Below are positions 17,098 through 32,900 of a stretch of 64,000 bases of DNA, piece after piece (positions within the stretch are counted from its first letter, which is position 1; every line of letters begins with the position of its first letter). The position numbers and the translations under genes are program-made. The DNA comes from Luteimonas cucumeris (lineage in GTDB: Bacteria; Pseudomonadota; Gammaproteobacteria; Xanthomonadales; Xanthomonadaceae): contig NZ_VLKN01000003.1 in the NCBI RefSeq assembly GCF_007830035.1, positions 310,001 through 374,000 on the forward strand, written 5' to 3'. The notes under the pieces were generated by a model that saw nothing but the letters and a program-made list of their open reading frames with translations, did not search any database and was not told where the DNA came from.

Positions 17098-20000
17098 ATG
17101 CGCCTGTCCACGATCAAGCTGTCCGGTTTCAAATCCTTCGTCGATCCGACCACCCTGCACCTGCCGACCAACATGACCGGCGTGGTCGGGCCGAATGGCT
17201 GCGGCAAGTCCAACATCATCGATGCGATCCGCTGGGTCATGGGCGAGAGCGCTGCCAGTCGTCTGCGTGGCGATTCGCTGACCGACGTGATCTTCTCCGG
17301 TTCGACTTCGCGCAAGCCGGTGTCGCAGGCGATGGTCGAGCTGATCTTCGACAACGCCGACCACACCATCACCGGCGAATACGCGGCCTACAACGAGATC
17401 TCGGTCAAGCGCACCGTCAGCCGCGACGGCCAGAGCAACTACTACCTCAACGGCGGCAAGTGCCGGCGTCGCGACATCACCGACCTGTTCCTCGGTACCG
17501 GCCTCGGCCCGCGCAGCTACTCGATCATCGAGCAGGGCATGATCTCGCAGGTGATCGAGGCGCGCCCGGAGGAGTTGCGCGTGTACCTGGAGGAGGCCGC
17601 CGGCATCTCCAAGTACAAGGAACGGCGCAAGGAGACCGAGACCCGGATCAGGCACACACGCGAAAACCTGGATCGCCTCAGCGACCTGCGCGAGGAAGTC
17701 GGCAAGCAGCTCGACCACCTCAAGCGCCAGGCACGCCAGGCCGAGCAGTACCAGGCGATCCAGGCGGAACGCAAGGTTAAGGACGCGGAATGGAAGGCGC
17801 TGGAATACCGCACCCTCGATGCGCAACTGCAGGCGCGGCGCGAAGCGCTGTCGCAGCAGGAAACCCGGCTGCAGCAACTGATCGCCGAACAGCGCGGCGC
17901 CGAACGCGAACTGGAGACCGGCCGCGTGCGTCGCGAGCAGGCCGCCGAGGCGCTGAACAAGGCGCAGGCCGAGGGTTATGAAGTCGGCGGCAACCTGGCG
18001 CGCATCGAACAGCAGATACAGCATCAGCAGGAAATGGCGCAGCGCCTGCAGCGTGCACGCGACGAGGCGCAGGCTGCACTGGCCGAACTGGGCCAGCACA
18101 TCAGCGGCGACCAGGCCAAGCTCGACGTGCTGCGTGCGGCGATCGCCGACGTCGAGCCGCAGCTGGCGCAGCTGCAGCAGGACGACGGCGCCCGCCAGGA
18201 CGCGTTGCGCGATGCCGAGGCGGCGCTGGCTGACTGGCAGTCGCGCTGGGACGCGCATGCGCACGAGCAGTCCGAAGCCGCACGCGCCGGCGACGTCGAA
18301 CGCACGCGTGTCGATTATCTCGATCGCCAGGCGCTGGACGCCGACCGCCGCCGCGAAGTCCTCGGCAACGAACGTAGTGGCCTGGACCTGGAAGCGCTGG
18401 CCGCTTCGTTCGCCCAGGTCCAGTCACAGCACGATGCACAAAAGGCTTCGCTGGACACGCTCGACCAGGAAGTGGAAGCGCGCAAGCAGGCGCTGACCGC
18501 ACTGCAGGACCAGCAGCGCACCGCACAGGCGGAGCTGGCCGAGGTACGCAAGCAGGCGCAGACCAGCCGCGGCCGCCTGTCGTCGCTGGAGACATTGCAG
18601 CATGCTGCACTGGGCCAGGAACAGGGTGCGGCGGTCGAATGGCTGCGCAAGCAGGGCCTGGATTCGGCGGCGCGCGTGGGCGAGAAACTGGTCGTCGAAG
18701 CGGGCTGGGAAAACGCCGTCGAAGGCGCGCTCGGACAATTGATCGAGGGCGTGCTGGTCGAGGCGCCGGAAGCGCTGGTCGATGCGCTCGGCGAACTGGC
18801 AGAAGGCCGCCTGACGCTGGTGTCGCCGGCCGATGAAGGTTTTGCCGCACCCGCCGGCACGCTGGCCGCGCTGGTGCGCGGTCCGGATGCGATCCGTCGC
18901 CTGTTGGCCAAGCTGCACGTGGCCGAAGACCTGCCGTCGGCACGCGCGTTGCTGCCGAGGCTGAGCGAAGGCGAGTCGGTGATCACCCGCCACGGCGAGC
19001 GGCTTGGCGCCGGCTGGGTACGGATGGTGCGTTCCGGCGCCGCCAAGCAGGGCGCCTTGCTGCGCGAACGCGAAATCCAGACGCTGCGCGCCGAGATCGA
19101 CGCGCTGCAGAAGCGCGAGGCCGAGCTCGACCGCGGCATCGTCGCCTGGCGCGACCGCCTGCTGGCAGCCGAACAGCAGCGCGAGGACGCGCAGCGCGCC
19201 TCATACATGGCGCATCGCGGCGTGTCCGAACTCGCCGGCCAGCTGCAGAGCCAGCAGGGCCGGCTTGATTCGGCGCGTGCGCGCATCGAGAAGATCGATG
19301 CCGAAACCACGCAACTGGCCACCACGCTGGAAACCAGTCGCGAGCAAGCACGAGAGGCGCGCGCCAAGCTGGAAGACGCGATATCGCGCATGGCGCAGTA
19401 CGAAGCCACGCGCCGCGCGCTGGACGAGGAACGCCAGCGTCTGGCCGAGACCCGCGATGCCGCGCGCAGCTCCGCACGCGAGTCGCGCGACGCCGCGCAT
19501 GCGCTGGCCTTGACCCTGGAATCGCAACGCGCGCAGGTGCTGGCGCTGACGCAGGCGCTGGACCGCATGGGCGGCCAGCGCGGCCAGCTCGATGGCCGCC
19601 TCGGCGAACTGACCGCGCAGATGGGCGAGGGCGAGGACCCGGTCAAGGCGCTGGAAATCGAGCGCCAGGCGCTGCTGGAAAAGCGCGTGCTCGCCGACAA
19701 GACGTTGAACGCCGCGCGCATCGACCTGGAAAGCATCGACAACGAACTGCGCAGCTTCGAACAGACCCGCCATCAGCGCGACGAGCAGGCCATCGCCCAG
19801 CGCGAGGCCATCTCGCAGCACAAGCTCGACCAGCAGGCGCTGGCGCTGAAGGCCGAGCAGCTGTCGGAGGCGGTCGTCGCCTCCGGCTTCGTGCTCGACG
19901 ACGTGGTCTCGCAACTTCCCGACGATGCCGACATCGGCGTGTGGGAAAAGGCGGTCACCGATTTCGACGCCAAGCTGCGCCGACTCGAACCGGTCAACCT

Positions 20001-20601
20001 GGCCGCAATCCACGAGCACGCCGAAGCCGCGCAGCGCAAGGAATACCTCGACGCGCAGGACGCCGACCTGACTTCGGCGCTGGAGACGCTGGAAGACGCG
20101 ATCCGCAAGATCGATCGCGAGACGCGCGGCCGCTTCAAGGACACCTTCGACCGGGTCAACGCCGGCGTGCAGTCGCTGTATCCGCGCCTGTTCGGCGGCG
20201 GCCACGCCTACCTGGAACTGACCGGCGAGGACCTGCTCGACACCGGCGTGACCATCATGGCGCGCCCGCCCGGCAAGCGCGTATCCAACATCACGCTGCT
20301 GTCCGGCGGCGAAAAGGCGATGACCGCGGTGGCGCTGGTGTTCGCGATCTTCCAGCTCAACCCGGCGCCGTTCTGCCTGCTGGACGAGGTCGACGCGCCG
20401 CTGGACGAAGCCAATGTCGGCCGCTTCACCGCGCTGGTCAGCGAGATGAGCGAGCACGTGCAGTTCCTGTTCGTGACCCATAACAAGGCCACCATGGAAG
20501 CCGCCCAGCAGCTGAGCGGCGTTACCATGCGTGAACCCGGCGTCAGCCGCCTGGTGTCGGTCGACCTGGCCGAAGCCGCGCGCCTGGCGGGGGCGGCTTG
20601 A
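17098..20601 (+). CDS. smc: Chromosome segregation protein SMC
   Basis: ATPase of the bacterial condensin, which organises and segregates the chromosome with ScpA/ScpB. The 1167-residue protein has Walker A GPNGCGKSN (Lys37), long coiled coils (about 165-500 and 665-1000), a central hinge (about 505-665), the ABC signature LSGGEKAM (from 1068) and Walker B CLLDEVDAP (1093-1101). ATG 17098 begins MRLSTIKLSGFKSFVDP, the conserved N-terminus; the frame extends to 17047 without homology. It is followed by zipA and ligA, the usual order in this group. Confidence 0.96.
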   Translation: MRLSTIKLSGFKSFVDPTTLHLPTNMTGVVGPNGCGKSNIIDAIRWVMGESAASRLRGDSLTDVIFSGSTSRKPVSQAMVELIFDNADHTITGEYAAYNEISVKRTVSRDGQSNYYLNGGKCRRRDITDLFLGTGLGPRSYSIIEQGMISQVIEARPEELRVYLEEAAGISKYKERRKETETRIRHTRENLDRLSDLREEVGKQLDHLKRQARQAEQYQAIQAERKVKDAEWKALEYRTLDAQLQARREALSQQETRLQQLIAEQRGAERELETGRVRREQAAEALNKAQAEGYEVGGNLARIEQQIQHQQEMAQRLQRARDEAQAALAELGQHISGDQAKLDVLRAAIADVEPQLAQLQQDDGARQDALRDAEAALADWQSRWDAHAHEQSEAARAGDVERTRVDYLDRQALDADRRREVLGNERSGLDLEALAASFAQVQSQHDAQKASLDTLDQEVEARKQALTALQDQQRTAQAELAEVRKQAQTSRGRLSSLETLQHAALGQEQGAAVEWLRKQGLDSAARVGEKLVVEAGWENAVEGALGQLIEGVLVEAPEALVDALGELAEGRLTLVSPADEGFAAPAGTLAALVRGPDAIRRLLAKLHVAEDLPSARALLPRLSEGESVITRHGERLGAGWVRMVRSGAAKQGALLREREIQTLRAEIDALQKREAELDRGIVAWRDRLLAAEQQREDAQRASYMAHRGVSELAGQLQSQQGRLDSARARIEKIDAETTQLATTLETSREQAREARAKLEDAISRMAQYEATRRALDEERQRLAETRDAARSSARESRDAAHALALTLESQRAQVLALTQALDRMGGQRGQLDGRLGELTAQMGEGEDPVKALEIERQALLEKRVLADKTLNAARIDLESIDNELRSFEQTRHQRDEQAIAQREAISQHKLDQQALALKAEQLSEAVVASGFVLDDVVSQLPDDADIGVWEKAVTDFDAKLRRLEPVNLAAIHEHAEAAQRKEYLDAQDADLTSALETLEDAIRKIDRETRGRFKDTFDRVNAGVQSLYPRLFGGGHAYLELTGEDLLDTGVTIMARPPGKRVSNITLLSGGEKAMTAVALVFAIFQLNPAPFCLLDEVDAPLDEANVGRFTALVSEMSEHVQFLFVTHNKATMEAAQQLSGVTMREPGVSRLVSVDLAEAARLAGAA

Positions 20602-20613
20602 GTTTCCTGATTC

Positions 20614-20687
20614 GTGATTCGTGATACGTGATTCGTCAAGATCCGGGCAGCATGCTTTCCAATGACGAATGACAAATCACGAATCAC
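20614..20687. repeat. Paired inverted repeat, family A (GTGATTCG element)
   Basis: Left arm 20614-20638 and right arm 20663-20687 are imperfect inverted copies (22 of 25 positions) built from GTGATTCG-like units, separated by 24 bp. The element fills most of the smc-zipA gap. Three more elements of this family are in the window. Confidence 0.8.
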
Positions 20688-20706
20688 GGCCATTAAGGAG
20701 TAAACG

Positions 20707-21453
20707 ATGTCCGACGTATGGTTGCTGCGTACCGGCATATTGATCGCCGGCATACTGCTGGTGATCGCGATCTATTTTTTCGGGCGCCCGCGCAAGGGCG
20801 TGCAGGGGCGGCGCGTCGACAAGGTCGCGCGCGGCGAAGGCGATCGCGACCGCATGGAGCCGACGCTTGGCGCGCAGATCGAAGGCGACCTGGGCGGCGC
20901 CCCTGACGATGCCACCGTGCAGTCGGAACTGGACCTGCTCGACAGCGCGCTCGGCGCTGGCGCCTCCGCCGGCAGCGATCTCGGACGCCGCGACAACGAG
21001 AACTTCGACAAGATCATTTCGCTCTACGTTGCCGCGCGCGCCGGCCAGCAGCTGCAGGGCCCGGACATCGTGGTCGCCGCGGAGAAGGCCGGGCTCACCT
21101 TCGGCCACATGAACGTATTCCACCGGCTGACCGAAGGCCACCCGGAACGTGGTCCGATCTTCAGCGTCGCCAACATCATGAAGCCGGGCAGCTTCGAGAT
21201 GGCCGAGATCCAGTCGCTGCAGACGCCGGCAATCGCCTTCTTCCTGACCCTGCCGGCGCCGCTGTCGGCGCTGGAAGCCTGGGACACGATGCTGCCGACC
21301 GCGCAACGCATGGCCGAACTGCTCGATGGCGTGGTGCTGGACCAGGAGCGCAATGCGCTCGGCCGCCAGCGCATCGCCCATATCCGCGACGACCTGCGCG
21401 CCTACGATCGCCAGCACGAGGCGCCGCCGATCAAACGCTCACCGCGCTGGTAA
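20707..21453 (+). CDS. zipA: Cell division protein ZipA
   Basis: Inner-membrane protein that binds the C-terminal tail of FtsZ and tethers the Z-ring. The 248 residues comprise an N-terminal transmembrane helix (about 7-25, LRTGILIAGILLVIAIYFFG), a short basic then acidic linker, and the C-terminal FtsZ-binding domain (about 98-240; IISLYVAARAGQQLQGPDIVVAAEKAGL, MFEMAEIQ-like strand in MKPGSFEMAEIQ). AAGGAG lies 6 nt before the ATG. The linker is short compared with E. coli ZipA (328 aa). It lies between smc and ligA. Confidence 0.92.
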   Translation: MSDVWLLRTGILIAGILLVIAIYFFGRPRKGVQGRRVDKVARGEGDRDRMEPTLGAQIEGDLGGAPDDATVQSELDLLDSALGAGASAGSDLGRRDNENFDKIISLYVAARAGQQLQGPDIVVAAEKAGLTFGHMNVFHRLTEGHPERGPIFSVANIMKPGSFEMAEIQSLQTPAIAFFLTLPAPLSALEAWDTMLPTAQRMAELLDGVVLDQERNALGRQRIAHIRDDLRAYDRQHEAPPIKRSPRW

Positions 21454-21464
21454 TCCGGCAACTC

Positions 21465-21530
21465 TGTCATCCCGAGCACAGCGAGGGACTTGCTTTTACG
21501 GCGCCTCCCTGGCTGCGCGCGGGATGACAG
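21465..21530. repeat. REP-like repeat, family B (inverted pair)
   Basis: Two inverted copies (21465-21497 and 21501-21529; TCATCCCGAGC...GAGGGACTTGC and its complement) form a long potential hairpin in the zipA-ligA gap. Confidence 0.75.
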
Positions 21531-21620
21531 GCCAACGGGAGCGCTTCGCCATCCACGTCGCGCGGCCCAAGACATGCAGGAACCTCGTTGCTGACACTCC
21601 CGCGAACGGCGGTTGGCTAG

Positions 21621-24955
<3,335 letters not shown>

Positions 24956-25065
24956 ATGGCGATCACCGCGGTTGCGGCCGATTGCCGTCCGGGTGAAGAT
25001 TCCAGCGTCGACGTTCACGCGCAGGGGATAAAGTCGTGGACGTGACACCACAATCGGGGGTGGGC

Positions 25066-25791
25066 ATGCGTTGGCTGCCGTACTGCGGCGTGCTGCTGTT
25101 GCTGGGCTCGTTCAGCGGGCCGGGCGCAGCGCGCGTGCAGCACGACGATCTTGACGAGTACCGCGAGCGGATTCCCGACGACATCGTGCGCTGCGAATCG
25201 GACGACGGCCGCACGCGCCAGTGCGCGGCGGACACCCATGGCGGCGTCAAGCTGCTGCGGCAGTTGTCCGATTCGGCATGCATCGAAGGCCAGACCTGGG
25301 GCTTCAGCCGCAACGGCATCTGGGTGACCCAGGGCTGCCGCGCGGATTTCGCCACCGGTTATGGCGGCCGTCGAGGCGCGGCCTACGATCGCGGCCTGTT
25401 CCGTTGCGAATCCGCGGATGGCCGCTGGCACCTGTGCCCGCTCAAGGGACCCGGCAAAGTGGACCTGATCCGGCAGCTGTCGCGCAGTGCCTGCATCCGT
25501 GACCAGAGCTGGGGACGCGATACCCGCGGCGTGTGGGTGGCGCAAGGTTGCCGTGGCGAATTCCGGCTCGCGGGCACGCGGCGTGGCGCCGGCGAATTCG
25601 ACGATACGCAGGTGGTGCGCTGCGAATCCAAGGGCGGGCGCGAACACCAGTGCCCCGCGCGGATCCGCGAAGGCGTACGCCTGTCGCGGCAACTCTCCGA
25701 CTCGGCCTGCGTCCGCGACAGAAGTTGGGGCTGGGACGGCGAGGGCATCTGGGTGCGCGAGGGTTGCCGCGCGGAATTCGAGGTGCGCTGA
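25066..25791 (+). CDS. Exported DUF3011 protein with three cysteine-rich repeats
   Basis: About 241 residues starting with a signal peptide (MRWLPYCGVLLLLGSFSGPGAA). The mature part contains three tandem copies of a ~50-60 residue unit: RCES..GR...C, then L.RQLS.SACI, SWG, a G-WV motif and GCRA.F, at roughly residues 42-95, 113-166 and 190-241. Each unit has three conserved cysteines. This is the DUF3011 pattern, common in Xanthomonadaceae and of unknown function; a periplasmic or secreted binding role is plausible. ATG 25066 is chosen because the hydrophobic segment then begins at once; GTG 25036 is an alternative. Confidence 0.85.
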   Translation: MRWLPYCGVLLLLGSFSGPGAARVQHDDLDEYRERIPDDIVRCESDDGRTRQCAADTHGGVKLLRQLSDSACIEGQTWGFSRNGIWVTQGCRADFATGYGGRRGAAYDRGLFRCESADGRWHLCPLKGPGKVDLIRQLSRSACIRDQSWGRDTRGVWVAQGCRGEFRLAGTRRGAGEFDDTQVVRCESKGGREHQCPARIREGVRLSRQLSDSACVRDRSWGWDGEGIWVREGCRAEFEVR

Positions 25792-25843
25792 ATCCATCGG
25801 CTGCTGGAGCAATTCGAGGACAGCCGCGCGTTAAACTGGCCGC

Positions 25844-26902
25844 ATGGCTGCCGACATCGAATACGACCGCTACGACCGCATTCGCCCGATCCGCTGGACC
25901 GGCACCGCGCTCGAACTGCTGGACCAGCGCCAGCTGCCGTTCACCGTCGAATACCTGAGCTGTTCCAGCAGCGATGATGTCGCCGCCGCCATCCACGCGC
26001 TGGCGGTACGCGGTGCACCTGCGATCGGCATCGCGGCGGCGTGGGGCGCGGTGCTGGCAGCGCGTGACGTCGACGCCGGCGATGGCGCTACTGCAGCGGC
26101 GGAAATCGAGTCGGCCCTGCAGCGCCTCAACGCGGCCCGTCCGACCGCCGTGAACCTGGCCTGGGCCCTGGCGCGGATGCGTCGCGCCTTGGCCGGCGCC
26201 GGCAGCGACTGGCGCGAGGTGCTGGAACGCGAAGCGCGCGCCATCGAAACCGAGGATCTCGCCGCCAACCGGCGCATGGGCGAGATGGGTGCCAGCCTGA
26301 TCGCAGCGGGCAGCGGTGTGCTCACGCATTGCAATACCGGCTCGCTGGCCACGGCCGGATTCGGCACCGCGCTGGGCGTGATCCGCGCAGGCGTGGCGCA
26401 GGGCAGGATCGACAAGGTATTCGCGGGCGAGACGCGGCCGTGGATGCAGGGCTCGCGCCTGACCGTCTGGGAACTGCAGCAGGACGGTATCGACGCCACG
26501 CTGATCGCGGACGCCGCGGCCTCGCACCTGATGAAGAGCGGACAGGTGGACTGGGTGGTGGTCGGCGCCGACCGCATCTGCGCCAATGGCGACGTCGCCA
26601 ACAAGATCGGCACCTATCAGCTGGCCATCACTGCGCGCCACCACGGCAAAAAGTTCATGGTGGCCGCACCGTCGTCAACGGTCGACATGGACACCGCCAG
26701 CGGCGACCTGATCGAGATCGAAGAGCGCGATCCGGGCGAACTGCTCGGGGTTTCCGGCAGCCGCACCGTGGCCGAGGGCATCCAGGCCTGGAATCCGGTG
26801 TTCGACGTGACGCCCGCGGAACTGATCGACGCGATCGTCACCGAGAAGGGCATCGTCGAGCGTCCCGACGCCGAGCGCATGAAGGCCGTTTTCGGCGCCT
26901 GA
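25844..26902 (+). CDS. mtnA: S-methyl-5-thioribose-1-phosphate isomerase
   Basis: Methionine salvage enzyme that isomerises 5-methylthioribose 1-phosphate to the ribulose form. The 352-residue protein belongs to the eIF2B-related family, with [13 protein letters not shown] (56-68), catalytic Cys163 in [10 protein letters not shown] and Asp243 in [20 protein letters not shown]. All active-site residues known for MtnA are present. It stands alone, with gyrA following after a terminator. No other salvage gene lies in the window. Confidence 0.95.
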   Translation: MAADIEYDRYDRIRPIRWTGTALELLDQRQLPFTVEYLSCSSSDDVAAAIHALAVRGAPAIGIAAAWGAVLAARDVDAGDGATAAAEIESALQRLNAARPTAVNLAWALARMRRALAGAGSDWREVLEREARAIETEDLAANRRMGEMGASLIAAGSGVLTHCNTGSLATAGFGTALGVIRAGVAQGRIDKVFAGETRPWMQGSRLTVWELQQDGIDATLIADAAASHLMKSGQVDWVVVGADRICANGDVANKIGTYQLAITARHHGKKFMVAAPSSTVDMDTASGDLIEIEERDPGELLGVSGSRTVAEGIQAWNPVFDVTPAELIDAIVTEKGIVERPDAERMKAVFGA

Positions 26903-26941
26903 GCAGTTCTACGGTACGGATGGCTCCAGAGCGCCTATTGG

Positions 26942-26974
26942 CGTCATCCCGAGCGCAGCGCGGGATCTGCTTGT
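26942..26974. repeat. REP-like repeat, family B (single copy)
   Basis: TCATCCCGAGCGCAGCGCGG followed by GATCTGCTTG, a close match to the other family B copies, lies 40 bp after mtnA. Confidence 0.75.
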
Positions 26975-27087
26975 TGCCCGACAACTCCCGATCCTCCCGA
27001 GCCGGATCCGGAATGTTGAGGACGCTGTCGGAAGCCGGCTCCGGCACCGATCGCATGCTTCGCCGTCATGGCGTTTCCAGAGCCTAG

Positions 27088-27114
27088 AAAACAGCACGCA
27101 AGTGGCTGTTTTTT
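27088..27114 (+). terminator. Rho-independent terminator after mtnA
   Basis: An AAAACAGC / GCTGTTTT stem with a 9-nt loop is followed by further T residues. It separates mtnA from the gyrA promoter. Confidence 0.7.
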
Positions 27115-27151
27115 CGCGGGTTTCGGCTGGATTCGAAAGCCCCTTCCATGC

Positions 27152-27157
27152 TATGAT
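27152..27157 (+). promoter_or_regulatory. Candidate gyrA promoter -10 element
   Basis: TATGAT lies 95 bp upstream of the gyrA ATG, downstream of the mtnA terminator. No convincing -35 is visible. Confidence 0.4.
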
Positions 27158-27251
27158 TTCACGTCTCCGAAACCGGTCCTGTCCGGCGTTGCGGACTTCG
27201 CTCCGCCTGCTGTTTCCGGGCGCTTGAAACCTTCCCAAAAACGGATCCCTG

Positions 27252-29852
<2,601 letters not shown>

Positions 29853-29915
29853 GCCCGGGCTTCGCCACCTTCAGGAAGCGTGGCGAAGCCGTCACGGCAT
29901 TGGTTGACGCTCATG

Positions 29916-29941
29916 AAAAACGGCCGTTCGCGGCCGTTTTT
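29916..29941 (+). terminator. Strong rho-independent terminator after gyrA
   Basis: A perfect 11-bp stem (AAAAACGGCCG / CGGCCGTTTTT) with a TTCG tetraloop ends in five T residues; the A-run on the other arm means it could also work on the minus strand. Confidence 0.9.
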
Positions 29942-29993
29942 CGTTTGCACCTTCGTCATATACTCGAAGCGACTCGAGGGAATGGGGAAGGGC

Positions 29994-32900
29994 ATGCGCA
30001 ATCGCGGTGTCGGTACGGCGGGAATGGCGATCCGTTTCCTGCTGGTCGTGTTGCTGGTATCGGGACTGGTCGCCTGCAAGCGCGGCGAGCATGGCCAGCT
30101 GCCACCGCCCAGCGGTGAGGCGATCAAGGCCCAGCCCGACCAAGTGCAAGGCTTTGCGCTGGTGTCGGCCTATCCGGACCAGCACGACGGCGATTTGGCG
30201 ATCGCCCTCGAATTCAGCCGACCGCTGGTCGGTACGCAGTCCTTCGACCAGCTGATCGCCGTGACCGGAGCCAACGGCGCGGCCGTCAAGGGCAGCTGGG
30301 TGCTGGACAAGGCGGGCCGCATCCTGCGCTTTCCGTATGTGGAAGCCGACAAGGATTACGAGGTGGCGATCCGCGCCGGCCTGAGCGCGGCCGATGGCTC
30401 CCGGCTGGACAAGGAGCTCAGGCAGAAAGTGCATGCCGGGCCGCTCGATCCGGTGGTCGGTTTCGCCTCGCAGGGCAGCGTGCTGCCGGCGAAGGAGTCG
30501 CGCGGCTTGCCGGTGGTGTCGGTCAACGTCGGTGAAGTCGACGTCGAATTCCTGAAGGTCGCCGATGCGTCGTTGCCGAAATTCTTCGCCGAGTACCAGC
30601 GTGGCGGCCGTCGCGGCAGCTGGGAAATGGAGCGCGACTACGACGACAACGTGCCGCTGTCCAAACTGGCCAAGCCTGTCTACGTCAACCGCTTCGTGCT
30701 CGGCGGCAAGCCCAATGAGCGCGTGCTGACCTATCTGCCGGTGCAGGACATCGCCGAGTTGCAGGAGCCCGGCCTTTATTTCGCGGTGATGAAGCGTTCG
30801 GGGCAATTCCAGGACCAGTTCGAGACCGCGTACTTCACGGTCAGCGACATCGGTCTGCATACGCGCGCCTACAAGGACAAGCTGTTCGTGCATACGGCTT
30901 CGCTCGCCAGCGGCGCGGCCGTGGGCGGCGTCGAACTGCGCATCCTCGACGGCAATGGCGAACCGGTGCTCAAGGGCGAAACCGACGGCAACGGCAATGC
31001 GCTGCTCAACTACACGCTCGACTCCGCGCATGTGCTGACCGCCACGCGCGGCAAGGACGTGTCGCTGTTGCCGTTCAACCAGCCGGCGCTGGACCTGTCC
31101 GAATTCGCGGTCGCCGGTCGCGAGCAGGCCTGGTTCGACGTGTTCGCCTGGTCCGGCCGCGACCTGTACCGGCCGGGCGAAACGGTGCGTCTGTCGGCAC
31201 TGCTGCGCGATCAGGATGGCAAACCGACGAAACCACAGCCCTTGTTTCTGCGCCTGAAACAACCGGATGGAAAAACATTCGACGAACGCCGCATCGAACC
31301 GGGCGCGCAAGGCTATTTCTCCTACGAAAAACTGATCCCGTCTGAAGCGCCGACCGGACGTTGGCAGGTCGAGTTCCGTACCGATCCCGACAGCAAGGAA
31401 GCCGTGCAGGGCATGACCCTGCGCATCGAGGAATTCCTGCCCGAGCGGATGAAGCTCGACCTGGATGCCCCCGCGATTCTCAAGCCGGGGCAGCCGCTCA
31501 AGCTGCAGGCCACTGGCGCGTATCTGTATGGCGCGCCAGCCGCGGGCAACCGTTTCACCGCCAGGCTTGCGGTCGCGGTCGAACAGCATCCGCTGGAGAA
31601 GCTGCCCGGCTATTTCTTCGGCGATCCGACCCTGGAACTGCCGAAGGAAGCCAAGGACGTCATCGATACAAAACTCGACGCCAAGGGCCAGTTGCAGCAG
31701 GACCTGCCGTTGCCCGAGGAAGTGAAACCGGTCAGTCCGGTCGCCGTCATGGTGTCGGGCAGCGTCCACGAGACCGGTGGTCGCACCGTCACCCGCACGC
31801 TGGAGCGCGTGCTATGGCCGAACGACGTGCTGGTCGGCGTGCGGCCGCTGTTCGACGACAAGGAGGGCGCCGACGCCAATGCCACCGCGCGCTTCGAATT
31901 GCTTCGCGTCGATGCCGTCGGCACGCCGCATGCCGGCAAGGGCCTGAAGGTCACGCTGGTGCGCGAGCGTCGCGACTACCACTGGAACTACGGGGACGAG
32001 GGCGGCTGGGACTACGATTTCACCCGTCGCTTCGAAAACGTCGAAACCAGGACGCTGGACGTTGGCACGACCGCAGCGCGTTTCGATTTCCCGGTGGAGT
32101 GGGGCGAATACCGGGTCGACGTGTTCGATCCGGCCACCGGCCTGACCATGCGCTACCCGTTCACCGCCGGCTGGAGCTGGGACGACCAGAACCGCGGCAG
32201 CGATGCGCGGCCGGACAAGGTGAAGCTGGCGCTGGACAAGACCCACTATCGCGCCGGCGACAAGCTCAAGGTCACGCTGACGCCGCCGCATGCCGGTAAG
32301 GGCCTGCTGCTGGTCGAGAGCGACCGCCTGTTGTATGTGCAGGAGATCGATGCGAAAGCTGGTGGCGCGAAGGCCGGCAGCACGTTCGAGATCCCGGTAA
32401 CGGAAGAATGGGAGCGCCACGACGTGTACGTGACCGCGCTGGTGTTCCGGGGCGGCAGCGCGCCGAGCAAGATCACGCCGGCGCGCGCGGTCGGCGTGGC
32501 GCACGTGCCGATGGACCGCCGCGCGCGTCGCGTCGACGTCGGGCTGTCGATCCCGCAGCAGATGCGGCCGGAGCAGGATCTCAACGCCACGATCGCGGTG
32601 CCGGAACTGGCCGGCAAGGAAGCCCACGTCACCGTGTCGGCGGTCGATGTCGGCATCCTCAACATCACCCGTTTCCCGGTACCGGATGCGAACGCGCATT
32701 TCTTCGCACAGCGCCGGCTCGGCGTCGATGCCTACGACCTGTACGGCCGCGTCATCGAGAGTTTCGAGGGCGGCATCGCCAGGATCCGCTTCGGCGGCGA
32801 CATGGCATTGCAGCCCTTGTCGCAGGCGCGGCGCCCGACGGCGCGCGTGCAGACCGTCGACCTGTTCTCGGGGCCGGTGAAGCTGGATGCGAAGGGCGTC

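Larger units (their letters stand above)
26903..27251. other. 349-bp mtnA-gyrA intergenic region
   Basis: No gene is supported. It contains a family B repeat (26942-26974), a terminator hairpin (27088-27114) and a likely gyrA -10 element (27152-27157). Confidence 0.6.
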
